Source of the DNA: CAVRXQ01 sp963849105
GTDB taxonomy: Bacteria > Actinomycetota > Acidimicrobiia > Acidimicrobiales > Bog-793
Reading direction: 5' to 3'
Assembly (NCBI GenBank): GCA_963849105.1
Contig: CAWKGD010000003.1
Coordinates: 496,001 to 560,000, forward strand
DNA: 64,000 bases
Positions 17,830-26,899 of the stretch are shown piece after piece. Numbering within the stretch: the first letter of the stretch is position 1; each line of letters starts with the position of its first letter. The position numbers were made by a program, and so were the translations under genes. The notes beneath the pieces were generated by a model. That model was not told where the DNA came from, searched no databases, and was given only the letters and a program-made list of their open reading frames with translations.

Positions 17830-18585
17830 ATGAAGATCCTCGTCTGCATCAAGCGCGTCCCCGACGTCGGCGGGCGCGTCGCGCTGCGTCCTGACGGACA
17901 GGACATCGACACGAGTTTCCTCGGCTTCACCATCAGCCCGCACGAAGAGTGCGCGGTCGAAGAGGCGGTGCGGATCGTCGAGCGCGAAGGCGGCAGCGCG
18001 ACCGTCGCGACGCTCGGACCCGAAACGGCGATCGAGCAGTTGCGCAACGCGCTCGCCCTGGGAGCGAACGAGGCGGTGCTGCTCGAAACGGACGGACGCG
18101 AGTGGGGGCCGATCGCGACCGCCGCCGCGATCGGCCGCCTCGCCACCGAGCGCGGACCATTCGACCTGTTGCTGTTCGGAAATGAATCGGCGGATTCGGG
18201 CAACTATCAAATCGGCGTTCGCGTCGCCTATCACCTAGCGTTTCCCGTCGTCACCGGAGTGAAAGCGCTCGAAATCGGAGACGGACGTATCACCGCCCGG
18301 CGGGAGTACCTCGGTGCGGCGGAGACGTTCGAGGTCGCGTTGCCGGCCGTCGTCACGGTGAAAGAAGGGATCAACCTGCCGCGCTACCCGTCGCTCCCGG
18401 CACTGATGCGGTCGAAGAAGGCGACGGTCGATCGCGTTCATGTCGAGTGGGCAGACGAGGGGCTGCGCAAGCTGGCGCTCCGACTCCCTGCCGAGACTCG
18501 TGGGGGTGCCGACGTGCTCGGCCGCGGAACGGAGGCCGTACCGAAGCTCGTGGCGCTGTTCGAAGAACTCGGCGTGATCACGTGA
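17830..18585 (+). CDS. etfB: Electron transfer flavoprotein beta subunit
   Basis: A 251-residue ETF-beta family protein with the N-terminal KILVCIKRVPDV motif and the nucleotide-binding segment GNESADSGNYQIGVRVAYHL. The subunit normally binds AMP and pairs with EtfA to carry electrons from flavin dehydrogenases to the quinone pool through ETF-QO. It starts 36 bases after the demethylase stop and overlaps etfA by 4 bases (GTGA), so the three genes are probably one operon. The placement suggests a dedicated ETF pair for N-methyl oxidation. Confidence 0.95.
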   Translation: MKILVCIKRVPDVGGRVALRPDGQDIDTSFLGFTISPHEECAVEEAVRIVEREGGSATVATLGPETAIEQLRNALALGANEAVLLETDGREWGPIATAAAIGRLATERGPFDLLLFGNESADSGNYQIGVRVAYHLAFPVVTGVKALEIGDGRITARREYLGAAETFEVALPAVVTVKEGINLPRYPSLPALMRSKKATVDRVHVEWADEGLRKLALRLPAETRGGADVLGRGTEAVPKLVALFEELGVIT

Positions 18586-19565
18586 GCGTGATCTGCCTCG
18601 TCGAGCACGACGGATCCGGGGTCCTCCCGCCGACGAGACGCGCCCTGACGTTCGCGCGATCGCTAGCTGAGGCCTTGGGATCGCCGCTTGCCGCGATGTC
18701 GGTCGGTGTACCCGCCCCGCAGGCGAGCGACGACCTCGCCCAGTACGGGGTGAATGAGGTCCACGCCGCCTCGTTGCCACGACTCGCCGCCTACGCGCCG
18801 GCCGCCTGGGCGCGATCGATCCTTGAGCTCAGCGGCGCGGGCGACGGATCGGCGATCGTCGCGGCAGCGACCGATCGCGGCAATGAGGTGCTCGCGCACG
18901 CCGGGGCGCTCAGCAGCCAGCCGGTCGCCGCCAACTGCTTATCGTTCTCGCGTGCCGAGTTCGGCAGCCTCACCCTCACCCGATACCGGTGGGCGGGCAC
19001 GTTGTTGGAAGATGCCGAACTCCAGGGCCGCCCGGCCCTGATCACCGTCGTCGCCGACGCCGCGCCCGATGTACCCCTCGACGCGCCGGTCGCGTTGACC
19101 AAAACGGAGTGGGAACCGAGGCTTGACGACGCGGCGTTCGTCGTCGCGGTGTCGTCGAGCGAAGCGCGTCCTGCCGGTTCCACGTCACTCGGAGAAGCGC
19201 GCGTCGTCGTCGGCGGAGGTCGCGGCGTCGGCAGCGCAGACGGGTTCGCGCCGCTCGAAGAGCTCGCTGGGCTCTTAGGCGGTGTCGTCGGCGTCTCGCG
19301 CGTCGTGACGAGCAACGGATGGCGACCGCACTCCCAGCAGGTCGGACAGACCGGGACGAAGATCGCGCCGAACCTCTACCTCGCCTGTGGGATCAGCGGT
19401 GCGATCCAGCACCTCGCCGGCTGTCGCGGCGCGAAGCACGTCGTCGCGATCAACACCGATCCGGAGGCGCCGATCATGAGCCGGGCCGACTACGCGCTGA
19501 TCGGCGATGTCAACGAGATCGTTCCGGCGCTGATCGCGGCGATCAAAGAACGGCCCGGCCGTTGA
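18582..19565 (+). CDS. etfA: Electron transfer flavoprotein alpha subunit
   Basis: A 327-residue ETF-alpha protein. The C-terminal FAD-binding domain shows GGRGVGS, SRVVTSNGWRPHSQQVGQTGT and ACGISGAIQHLAG, followed by VAINTDPEAPIMSRADYALIGD, all canonical. The N-terminal domain (about 1-190) is more divergent. GTG 18582 overlaps the etfB TGA (GTGA), a common sign of translational coupling. The frame is open further upstream but only as a shadow of etfB. Together with EtfB it would shuttle electrons from the upstream FAD/GcvT demethylase to the respiratory chain. Confidence 0.95.
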   Translation: MSVICLVEHDGSGVLPPTRRALTFARSLAEALGSPLAAMSVGVPAPQASDDLAQYGVNEVHAASLPRLAAYAPAAWARSILELSGAGDGSAIVAAATDRGNEVLAHAGALSSQPVAANCLSFSRAEFGSLTLTRYRWAGTLLEDAELQGRPALITVVADAAPDVPLDAPVALTKTEWEPRLDDAAFVVAVSSSEARPAGSTSLGEARVVVGGGRGVGSADGFAPLEELAGLLGGVVGVSRVVTSNGWRPHSQQVGQTGTKIAPNLYLACGISGAIQHLAGCRGAKHVVAINTDPEAPIMSRADYALIGDVNEIVPALIAAIKERPGR

Positions 19566-19608
19566 GCAAGGCGCTTTTGTTCGCGCGCCGGATCGGAGGG
19601 CAGCGCGC

Positions 19609-21294
19609 GTGAACTACGACTTCGTCATCGTGGGCGGTGGATCAGCCGGGAGCGTGCTCGGGAACCGCCTCAGCGTCGACCGCTCGCGCCAGGTGCTGCT
19701 CCTTGAAGCCGGGCGCAGGGATTACGTCTGGGATCCGCTGATTTCGATGCCGGCGGCGCTGACGATGCCGATCGGCAATCGCCTCTACGACTGGAAGTTC
19801 GAATCCGAGCCAGAACCACACCTCGGCGGCCGGCGCGTCTACCACGCCCGCGGCAAGGTGCTCGGCGGCTCCGGGAGCATCAACGGGATGATCTTCCAGC
19901 GCGGCAATCCGTTGGACTACGAAAAATGGGCGGCCGAGCGCGGCATGGGACGTTGGGACTACGCACACTGCCTGCCGTACTTCAAACGCATGGAGAACTG
20001 TCTCGCCGCGGCGGCCGACGATCCGTTCCACGGCCACGACGGGCCGCTCGTTCTCGAACGCGGACCGGCATCGAGTCCGCTGTTTGTCGCGTTTTTCGAA
20101 GCGGTGCAACAAGCCGGTGAGCACCTGACCGACGACGTCAACGGGTACCGCCAAGAGGGCTTCGCCCCTTTCGACCGCAACGTTCACCGTGGGCGGCGGC
20201 TCGCGCCATCGCGGGCCTACCTCCACCCGGTGATGAACCGGCCGAACCTGCACGTGAAGACGCTGGCGACGGTGACGCGCGTTCTCTTCGAGGGACGGCG
20301 CGCGGTCGGGGTCGAGTACCGCCGCGGCCTCGGGCCGCTTCGTCAGGTGCGCGCCGGCGAAGTGATCCTCGCTGCCGGAGCCTTCTTGTCGCCCGCGCTC
20401 TTGCAACTTTCCGGAGTCGGCAACGCTGACGAGTTGAAAGCGCTCGGCCTCGACACGGTGGAGAACCTTCCGGGAGTCGGCGAGAACCTGCAAGATCACA
20501 TCGAGGTCTACGTCCAGCATCGGGCGACGCAGCCGGTCTCCGTCGCTCCGGGTTTACTCCTGCGCAATCGCCCGAGGATCGCTCTTGAGTGGCTGTTCTT
20601 CCGAAAGGGGCTGGGGGCGACGAACCACTTCGAAGGGGGAGGATTCGCGCGCTCGAACGGCGTGGTCGACTACCCGAATCTGATGTTCCACTTCCTCCCG
20701 ATCGCCGTCCGCTACGACGGATCGCAACCGGCGGGCGATCACGGCTACCAGGTGCACATCGGTCCGATGTACTCCGACTCGCGCGGCACGGTGAAGATCC
20801 GCTCGAAGGATCCACAGCAAAAGCCCGCCCTCCGCTTCAACTACCTCTCGACCGCGAACGACCGACGCGAGTGGGTCGAGGCGATCAGGCTGGCGCGACG
20901 AATCCTCTCGCAGCCGGCCTTCGCAGCATTCGACGGTGGCGAAATCTCTCCGGGACCCGAGGTCCGCTCCGACGAGGAGATCCTCTCGTGGGTGGCGCAC
21001 GACGCCGAGACTGCGCTCCACCCATCGTGCACCTGCCGGATGGGCGTCGATGACGACGCGGTCGTCGACCCCGATTCGCTACGCGTCCACGGCCTCGAGG
21101 GGCTTCGCGTCGTCGACGCCGCGGTGATGCCGTCCGTCACGAACGCGAACATCAACGCGCCGGTTGTGATGATCGCCGAACGCGGCGCCGACATGATTCT
21201 CGGCAACGACCAACTCGCTCCCGAGCCGGTTGGCTTCTACCGCTACCGCGACGACGAACTGATCAAACGACGACCGGAGAGTGCGGGTCGCTGA
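19609..21294 (+). CDS. betA: GMC oxidoreductase, choline dehydrogenase-like
   Basis: A 561-residue glucose-methanol-choline family flavoenzyme. The Rossmann motif DFVIVGGGSAGSVLGNRL is at the N-terminus. The FAD-binding GMC signature HARGKVLGGSGSINGMIF follows at about 80-100. The catalytic His lies in ALHPSCTCRMG, and the second active-site region NANINAPVVMIAE ends the protein. In choline dehydrogenases this enzyme oxidises choline to betaine aldehyde; other alcohols are possible in the family. GTG 19609 has GGAGGG about 10 bases upstream. It follows etfA by 43 bases and is presumably co-transcribed. An aldehyde dehydrogenase gene about 2 kb away could take the next step. Confidence 0.85.
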   Translation: MNYDFVIVGGGSAGSVLGNRLSVDRSRQVLLLEAGRRDYVWDPLISMPAALTMPIGNRLYDWKFESEPEPHLGGRRVYHARGKVLGGSGSINGMIFQRGNPLDYEKWAAERGMGRWDYAHCLPYFKRMENCLAAAADDPFHGHDGPLVLERGPASSPLFVAFFEAVQQAGEHLTDDVNGYRQEGFAPFDRNVHRGRRLAPSRAYLHPVMNRPNLHVKTLATVTRVLFEGRRAVGVEYRRGLGPLRQVRAGEVILAAGAFLSPALLQLSGVGNADELKALGLDTVENLPGVGENLQDHIEVYVQHRATQPVSVAPGLLLRNRPRIALEWLFFRKGLGATNHFEGGGFARSNGVVDYPNLMFHFLPIAVRYDGSQPAGDHGYQVHIGPMYSDSRGTVKIRSKDPQQKPALRFNYLSTANDRREWVEAIRLARRILSQPAFAAFDGGEISPGPEVRSDEEILSWVAHDAETALHPSCTCRMGVDDDAVVDPDSLRVHGLEGLRVVDAAVMPSVTNANINAPVVMIAERGADMILGNDQLAPEPVGFYRYRDDELIKRRPESAGR

Positions 21295-21313
21295 GTGGAG
21301 AGGCGCCGCCCTA

Positions 21314-22552
21314 TCAGCTCGAGCCGGTCACTTCGCGCGACGTCTCGCTTCGATGACGTGTGACGAGCGCGACGGCAATCAGCGCAGCCACCATTGCGGC
21401 GGGAAGCAGCGTCAGGGACCCGTAACCCAGCGTCTCTCCGAGCGCGCCGCCCGCGATCGGGGCGATCAAATATCCGATCATCGCCATCTGCGACCAAACG
21501 ACCATCGCGCTGACGATGCGCTCGCTCGGGACGGCTTCGAGCAAAAGTCCCGTCGCCCCGGTCTGGCCAACGCCGATCCCGGTGCCGAGTAGCGCCAGCC
21601 CGACGAGCCACGTCACAACGATGCTCGTCGCACCGGCGAGTTCGATCCCGGCGATGAGGAGCGCAATGCCGATTGCGGTGGCTTGTCCAGGCCGCAGTCG
21701 CGTCGCCCCAACCGATCCGCATCCAACGAGAAGCGCCAGTCCGACGTACGCGCCACCGATCTCGGGCTGTGACAGATGCTTCGCAAAGTGCAGAGGGAGG
21801 ACGCCGTCGACGAGACCTGTTCCAAGGATCGCCACCGTGATCGCGATCGCCGCCACCCAGAAGCCGAGCCGACGGAGCTCCGTCCGGTCCGCTTGGAACA
21901 CGCGACGCTCCGGCGAGACGGGGATGAAGGTCGCGATCAATCCTCCGAGGGCGACCAGCGCGAGATAGGTGACGAACGGACGGTCGATTCCGCCGATTGC
22001 GCCGAGCCCCGGTCCGAGCAGCGCACCGATTGAGTACGCCGCGAAGACTCGACTCATCGAGACGTATCCCTGACCCGGCCGGCTTTCGAGCGCGCTGAAC
22101 GAGATGCCGAGCCACAGCCCACCCGAGCCAAAACCCATCACGGCCCGGGACGCGATGTACCCGGACAGGGAACCCGACGCGACGAAGCCCAGTGTGCCGC
22201 CCGCGACGACGGCCAAAGCCGCGAGCAGTGTCGTGCGGGCGCCGAATCGCCGCACCATGCCGCCCCCCGCCACGAACCCGGCAAGCATGCCGATCGGGAA
22301 ACTGGCGACGACGAACCCGGCGACGAGCGGGCTCGAACGCGTCGTCCGTGCGAGCGCGGGCAGGACGGGTCCGATGATGCTGTAACCGGCGGAGTCGACG
22401 ACGGCGAGCGCGAGCAGGATGACGTACGCGACCGCCTGGCGATCGAGGCTTCGGCCGAGCATCAGTGCCTGACGCGTGCGAGACCGTGCCGGCGCCTCGG
22501 GGGTACCGCCGAGTCCCGTCGCCATCTCGAAGAGCCGCTCCGAGATCGTCAA
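21314..22552 (-). CDS. MFS transporter, 12-TM multidrug/solute type
   Basis: A major facilitator protein of about 412 residues with roughly 12 membrane segments. The A-like loop after TM2 (AGGGMVRRFGARTTL) and a TM5 segment (IGALLGPGLGAIGG) resembling drug:proton antiporters are visible. The substrate cannot be told; an amine or a pathway intermediate is possible from context. TTG 22552 has AGGGGGGA 5-6 bases upstream, and ATG 22525 is the alternative. The gene converges on betA with 19 bases between stops and is divergent from the diiron-oxygenase-like gene. Confidence 0.78.
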   Translation of the reverse strand: MTISERLFEMATGLGGTPEAPARSRTRQALMLGRSLDRQAVAYVILLALAVVDSAGYSIIGPVLPALARTTRSSPLVAGFVVASFPIGMLAGFVAGGGMVRRFGARTTLLAALAVVAGGTLGFVASGSLSGYIASRAVMGFGSGGLWLGISFSALESRPGQGYVSMSRVFAAYSIGALLGPGLGAIGGIDRPFVTYLALVALGGLIATFIPVSPERRVFQADRTELRRLGFWVAAIAITVAILGTGLVDGVLPLHFAKHLSQPEIGGAYVGLALLVGCGSVGATRLRPGQATAIGIALLIAGIELAGATSIVVTWLVGLALLGTGIGVGQTGATGLLLEAVPSERIVSAMVVWSQMAMIGYLIAPIAGGALGETLGYGSLTLLPAAMVAALIAVALVTRHRSETSREVTGSS

Positions 22553-22770
22553 GTCGGTCCCCCCTGGATCGTGACGGCGATCAGAAGCTATCCGAGCAGG
22601 TATCGCGAGGCGCGGGAGCGGCAAGACGACCACGCGCGATTCCCCTTGTGTTCTGGAGCGCGGTGTTCTTGAGCGCGATCGGCGCCGTTCACGACCGTCT
22701 TCGATCTGCGCGGCCCGAGGCCTTCCGTGACGCTGTCCTCGAAACGGGGCATCGTCTAACCTCGGCACGC

Positions 22771-23418
22771 ATGCAGACCTCTCCGATTGATTCATGGGTC
22801 GACGCCGCATTGCAGGGCCGTCGGCTGCTGACGCACCCCTTTTATCGGCGCTGGGAAGGCGGAGAAGTGTCGATGCTCGAGCTCAAGTCGTACGCCGAGC
22901 AGTACCGCCACTTCGAGAATTACCTTCCCGGTTTCCTGACCGAGATCGTCTCCTTGTTGCCCGAGGGACCTGGCCGAGCGCTCGTGCAGGCGAACCTCGA
23001 CGACGAGCTCGGCGACCCGATCCCGCACGTCGAACTGTTCGAGCAGTTCGCCGACGCGGTCGGCGCGGATGATAAGCGGCCTTCCCCGGCCACCGGGCAT
23101 CTTCTCGTGACCTACGAAGCGCTCCTTTTTGAGGGGCCTGAGTCCGGGCTCGCCGGCTTTCTTGCGTACGAATCGCAAGCCGCAGAGGTTGCGGCGAACA
23201 AGGCGGACGGGCTCCGAAAGCACTACGGGTTGAACTCGAAGGCCGTCGCGTTCTGGGATCACCACGCTCGGGTCGATATCGAGCACCGCGAATGGACGCG
23301 CCAAGCCGTCGCTGACTCGGCGACGAACGCACCACAAATCCAAGCGGCGCTTCGCGACGCCGCCGATGCGTGGTGGGCGTTCCTCGACGAGCGCGAGGTC
23401 CTCGCCTCCGCCGCCTGA
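22771..23418 (+). CDS. Heme-oxygenase-like diiron protein (CADD/TenA-PqqC-like, iron-containing redox enzyme)
   Basis: A 215-residue all-helical protein. It carries all six metal ligands typical of heme-oxygenase-like diiron oxygenases. Glu79-x6-His86 lies in the LDDELGDPIPH helix, Glu134 in AYESQ, and His165-x3-Asp169-x2-His172 in FWDHHARVDIEH. Known relatives such as CADD, UndA and BesC cleave or oxidise small molecules with O2. TenA and PqqC share the fold but not this ligand set. The natural substrate is unknown. Its place between betA/MFS and an aldehyde dehydrogenase suggests an amine or aldehyde-generating role, which is inference. ATG 22771 is chosen by similarity of the first helix. 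Confidence 0.8.
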   Translation: MQTSPIDSWVDAALQGRRLLTHPFYRRWEGGEVSMLELKSYAEQYRHFENYLPGFLTEIVSLLPEGPGRALVQANLDDELGDPIPHVELFEQFADAVGADDKRPSPATGHLLVTYEALLFEGPESGLAGFLAYESQAAEVAANKADGLRKHYGLNSKAVAFWDHHARVDIEHREWTRQAVADSATNAPQIQAALRDAADAWWAFLDEREVLASAA

Positions 23419-23467
23419 TCGACGCGCCGCGCTCTCGGCGAGCGCCGACGTCATCGGGAAGGGATCG

Positions 23468-24919
23468 ATGATCGAGTACTCGATGCTCATCGGCGGCGAG
23501 TGGACCGATTCTGAGTCGGGTGCTCGCTTCGTCGCGACGAGCCCGTCGTCAGGTGAAACGATCGGCACGATCCCCGAAGGGACGCGCGCCGACGCACAGC
23601 GCGCCATCGCGGCGGCGAACGCGGCTTCGGATCACTGGGCGCGTCGCTCTGCTTTCGATCGGCAAAAGGCAATGCGTCGCGTCGCGAGCGGTATCGACGC
23701 CCGCCGCGACGAGTTCGCCCGTGTACTGACGCGCGATCAGGGCAAGCCGCTGCGCGCCGAGTCCTACGACGAGGTCGAGGAGCTGATCACCTACTTCGAG
23801 ATGGCGGCCGAAGATGCCACCCGCCTCGAAGGGGCGCTACCGCCATCGAACGATGCCAACAAGCGCGTCCTTTTGTACCGGGTCCCGCGCGGTGTTGTTG
23901 GTGTGATCAGCCCCTGGAACTGGCCGTACACGATGCCCGCCGAGCTCCTCGCGCCGGCGCTCGCCGCCGGGAACACCGTCGTGTGGGCTCCGGCTCCCTC
24001 GACGAGTGTCTGCGCGGCGACCCTCGCCGACGCGATCGCTGAGGCCGACCTGCCGGCCGGCGTTCTCAACTTGGTCACCGGCCCGGGACCAGTCGTCGGT
24101 GACGAGATCGCCGCCAATTCGGGGACGCAGGCGATCGGTTTTGTCGGCTCCACCGCGACCGGCATCACGATTGCGCAGCGCGCAGCGGGAAAGGAACTCC
24201 TGCTCGAGATGGGCGGCAACGGTCCGCTCGTCATCCTCGAAGACGCCGATCTCGACGCCGCTGTTGAAGCGACGCTCACCGCGTGTTTCTTGAACGCCGG
24301 ACAGAGTTGTACTGCTGGCGAGCTGATCCTTGTCGCGAGGGAGGTTTACGACGACTACGTAACGAAGTTGTCTGCGGCGGTCGCGGAGAAGATCCGTGTC
24401 GGCGATCCGTTCGATGAAGAGACGACGATGGGCCCGCTCAACAACGGCGGAGTTGTGGCGAAGACCGAGGCGCACGTCGCACAAGCGATCGATAAGGGAG
24501 CGACGATCGTCACCGGCGGGCACAGGGCGAAGGGACTCGGCAGCGACCTGTTTTTTGAGCCGACGGTGATCGCCGGGGTCGATCTCGCGATGACGATCTC
24601 CCGCGAAGAGACCTTCGGTCCCGTCGCGCCGGTTGCCGCGATCGAGAGTGAGCGCGAAGCGATCGATCTCGTCAACCATTCCGAATACGGGTTGCTCTCT
24701 GCGGTGTTCACTCGGGACCTCGAACGCGGTCTTCGATTCGCCGAGGCGGCGCGCACCGGTTGGGTGAACGTGAACGAGGGTACGAATTACTGGGAATCGC
24801 ACCTGCCCTTTGGTGGTCGGTCCGGATCGAAGAGCGGCGTCGGGCGGGTCGGCGGAAGGTATCTGATGGAGCGCTTCACCGAGCTGAAGACGGTCGTGAT
24901 CAACCTCGGAGGGCTGTAG
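23468..24919 (+). CDS. Aldehyde dehydrogenase, possibly betaine aldehyde dehydrogenase
   Basis: A 483-residue NAD(P)-dependent aldehyde dehydrogenase. Asn151 in SPWNWPY is the oxyanion residue, Glu247 in LLLEMGGNGP the general base, and Cys281 in NAGQSCTAGE the nucleophile. The cofactor-binding lysine normally found in the VxxKPA motif is replaced: the sequence reads VVWAPAPSTS. Given the choline-dehydrogenase-like gene nearby, betaine aldehyde to glycine betaine is a reasonable reaction, but gamma-aminobutyraldehyde, formaldehyde-derived or succinate semialdehyde substrates cannot be excluded. ATG 23468 follows GGGAAGGGA. It starts 49 bases after the diiron-oxygenase-like gene on the same strand. 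Confidence 0.85.
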   Translation: MIEYSMLIGGEWTDSESGARFVATSPSSGETIGTIPEGTRADAQRAIAAANAASDHWARRSAFDRQKAMRRVASGIDARRDEFARVLTRDQGKPLRAESYDEVEELITYFEMAAEDATRLEGALPPSNDANKRVLLYRVPRGVVGVISPWNWPYTMPAELLAPALAAGNTVVWAPAPSTSVCAATLADAIAEADLPAGVLNLVTGPGPVVGDEIAANSGTQAIGFVGSTATGITIAQRAAGKELLLEMGGNGPLVILEDADLDAAVEATLTACFLNAGQSCTAGELILVAREVYDDYVTKLSAAVAEKIRVGDPFDEETTMGPLNNGGVVAKTEAHVAQAIDKGATIVTGGHRAKGLGSDLFFEPTVIAGVDLAMTISREETFGPVAPVAAIESEREAIDLVNHSEYGLLSAVFTRDLERGLRFAEAARTGWVNVNEGTNYWESHLPFGGRSGSKSGVGRVGGRYLMERFTELKTVVINLGGL

Positions 24920-24994
24920 GCGCGGTCGGCGTTTTGCCCTCCGCCGAGAGCGAAAGCCCCTAAGGATCGAGCATCAACCCGACGCGGCGAAGTC

Positions 24995-25867
24995 TCAGAC
25001 GTGTCGCTCGAGGAAGTCGGAAACGACCGACACGTAGCGGTCCTGCTCCTCGACAAAGGTCATGTGACCGGAGTGCTCGAAGACGACGAGTTCGGCGTCT
25101 GGCAGGCGGGCAGCCATCTCGACCGCCGCCTCGGCGCAGCACGTGCGGTCGTGGCGTCCGGCGAGGACGAGGACCGGCTGTGGCACGGAGGCGAGGACCT
25201 CTTCGACCTCGATCCCTCCGTACTGCTTGCCGGCAAAGGTGCGGAGCACATCCGGCGCGTAGCGCGAGTCGGCCGTACGGCGCTCGTACTCCTCGATCCT
25301 TGGATCGCGCGGATCGGCGAAATGAAATGGGTTCTGCGCTTTCATCAGCGCGGCGACGTCGGCCTCGGTCTTCACCTTCGTCTCGTTCGCCCACGACTCG
25401 GACACTTGGATTCGGAGCTCGACCGGCTCGAAGCGCGTGAGCTCATCATCGATCCGCGCGAGCCAGCGGGAGGACGCGACACCGCTCGAGACGATCGCAG
25501 CCACTGCCGCGCCAGAAAAGTCGACGGCGTGCTGAAGCGCGACGAACGAGCCGTACGAGTGACCGAGCACGGCGTACCGAGTGAGATCGAGCGCGATGCA
25601 AAGATCCGAAACATCGGCCGCCATGCGCTTCAGTGTCCACGTCTTTGGTGGTGCCGAACGGTCCGAGCGCCCTTGCGCGCGCTGATCGACCATCAAGAGC
25701 CGGTAGCGCTCCGACGCCGCGATCGGGTCGAGATAGTCACCGAACTCGTGGTGATCGAGTCCCGGACCACCGTGGAGGACGACGACCGGAAACGCTTGGT
25801 CTTCGCCGCGTTGTTCGATATAGAGCTTGGTGTCAGCGACCGGGACCAATCCTCCGGATGTCTTCAT
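24995..25867 (-). CDS. Alpha/beta hydrolase, proline iminopeptidase-like
   Basis: A hydrolase of about 290 residues. The oxyanion motif HGGPG is near residue 32, the nucleophile elbow GHSYGS near residue 102, the acid in AGRHDRT, and the catalytic His in HSGHMTF. HGGPG plus GHSYG is the pattern of prolyl iminopeptidases and related S33 peptidases, which release N-terminal proline. Other S33 relatives act on amides or esters. The ATG at 25867 has GGAG 9 bases upstream; an ATG at 25876 is also in frame. It is convergent to the aldehyde dehydrogenase gene. A role in proline-betaine or peptide use is only a guess. Confidence 0.8.
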   Translation of the reverse strand: MKTSGGLVPVADTKLYIEQRGEDQAFPVVVLHGGPGLDHHEFGDYLDPIAASERYRLLMVDQRAQGRSDRSAPPKTWTLKRMAADVSDLCIALDLTRYAVLGHSYGSFVALQHAVDFSGAAVAAIVSSGVASSRWLARIDDELTRFEPVELRIQVSESWANETKVKTEADVAALMKAQNPFHFADPRDPRIEEYERRTADSRYAPDVLRTFAGKQYGGIEVEEVLASVPQPVLVLAGRHDRTCCAEAAVEMAARLPDAELVVFEHSGHMTFVEEQDRYVSVVSDFLERHV

Positions 25868-25934
25868 CCTCGCCATCTCCGCTTTTTCGGTCGGGGCTGC
25901 AAACGCCAGATCGACCAGGCGATCAACTTCGATG

Positions 25935-26690
25935 TCAGATTGGCGCCACCCACAATCGAGCGGCCAAAGCCAAACCGGTCAGGGCAGCGAGCCAACGCAG
26001 TAGGTTGCCCGGCAAGCGCCGCGCGACGGCAGGTCCAATCATGCTGCCAATAAGCATTCCGGACGCTAACGGCGCCACCGCCATCCAATCGACATGTCCG
26101 AACGCGATGAGTGCAACGGCGGAGATGCCCGTGCCGAAACCGATGAGCATGTTCTTCAGTGCGTTCGCTGTCGCGACGCGATGATCGACGGATATCAACA
26201 TGATGCTGAGCATCATGATCCCCGCTCCTGCGCCGAAGTAGCCGTTGTACGTCGACACTGCAAAAACGCCGCCCGGCACGAGAAGCCGATTCCCGCGGCC
26301 GCGACGAGCCTCAACCCACAAAGAGAACCTTGGTTGAAGCAAAATGCCGAATGAGGCGAACGCCAGTAAGTACGGCGCGACCATCGTGAGCACGGCCGCT
26401 GGCGTCGATAACAACAAACCAGCGCCAATCGCGCCTCCTGCCGCCGTCACCAGGACCCTTCGCCGGAGCCAGGCGCCCTTTCCTTGCAGTTCCGGGCGCG
26501 AAGCGACCGCGGCGCCCGGCCCGCACGCCGCCGCCGCGACGATGTTCGAAACGGTTGCTGGAAAGACGGGAATGCCGACCGAGAGCAGCGCGGGGTAGGC
26601 GATCAGGCTCGTGACACCGCCGGCGGTACCTACCACGCCAGCGATCACTCCGGCCCCGAGCAACAGCGCAGCGTCAGGGAGAGTGATCAC
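25935..26690 (-). CDS. TauE/SafE-family membrane protein (putative sulfite or organic-anion exporter)
   Basis: A 251-residue polytopic protein with about 8 membrane segments in the TauE/SafE pattern. Two glycine-rich repeats are seen, one near the N-terminus (GVVGTAGGVTSLIAYPAL) and a second in the middle (NGYFGAGAGIMMLS). Members move sulfite, sulfoacetate or other small anions, often as exporters; the substrate here is not known. Its reading frame is on the same strand as the upstream hydrolase, with 67 bases between them. It is divergent from the second ABC transporter operon. Confidence 0.82.
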   Translation of the reverse strand: MITLPDAALLLGAGVIAGVVGTAGGVTSLIAYPALLSVGIPVFPATVSNIVAAAACGPGAAVASRPELQGKGAWLRRRVLVTAAGGAIGAGLLLSTPAAVLTMVAPYLLAFASFGILLQPRFSLWVEARRGRGNRLLVPGGVFAVSTYNGYFGAGAGIMMLSIMLISVDHRVATANALKNMLIGFGTGISAVALIAFGHVDWMAVAPLASGMLIGSMIGPAVARRLPGNLLRWLAALTGLALAARLWVAPI

Positions 26691-26899
26691 AACGACGCAG
26701 AAACTACGTCGAGCGCACCTTCAGCGAATGATGAATCGGTCGCTCCTTCGACGCGCGCGCCGAAACCTCTGGCAACGCCTGCCAAATCTTTCAAAAGTCC
26801 ATCAAAGTTCATCTGCTCGTCACCGGACCGTACGGTACGATCCCGCCGGCGATCTCAGCGGGCCCCGCCACCCGCTCATGAATCTCACTGGGGGTTTTC

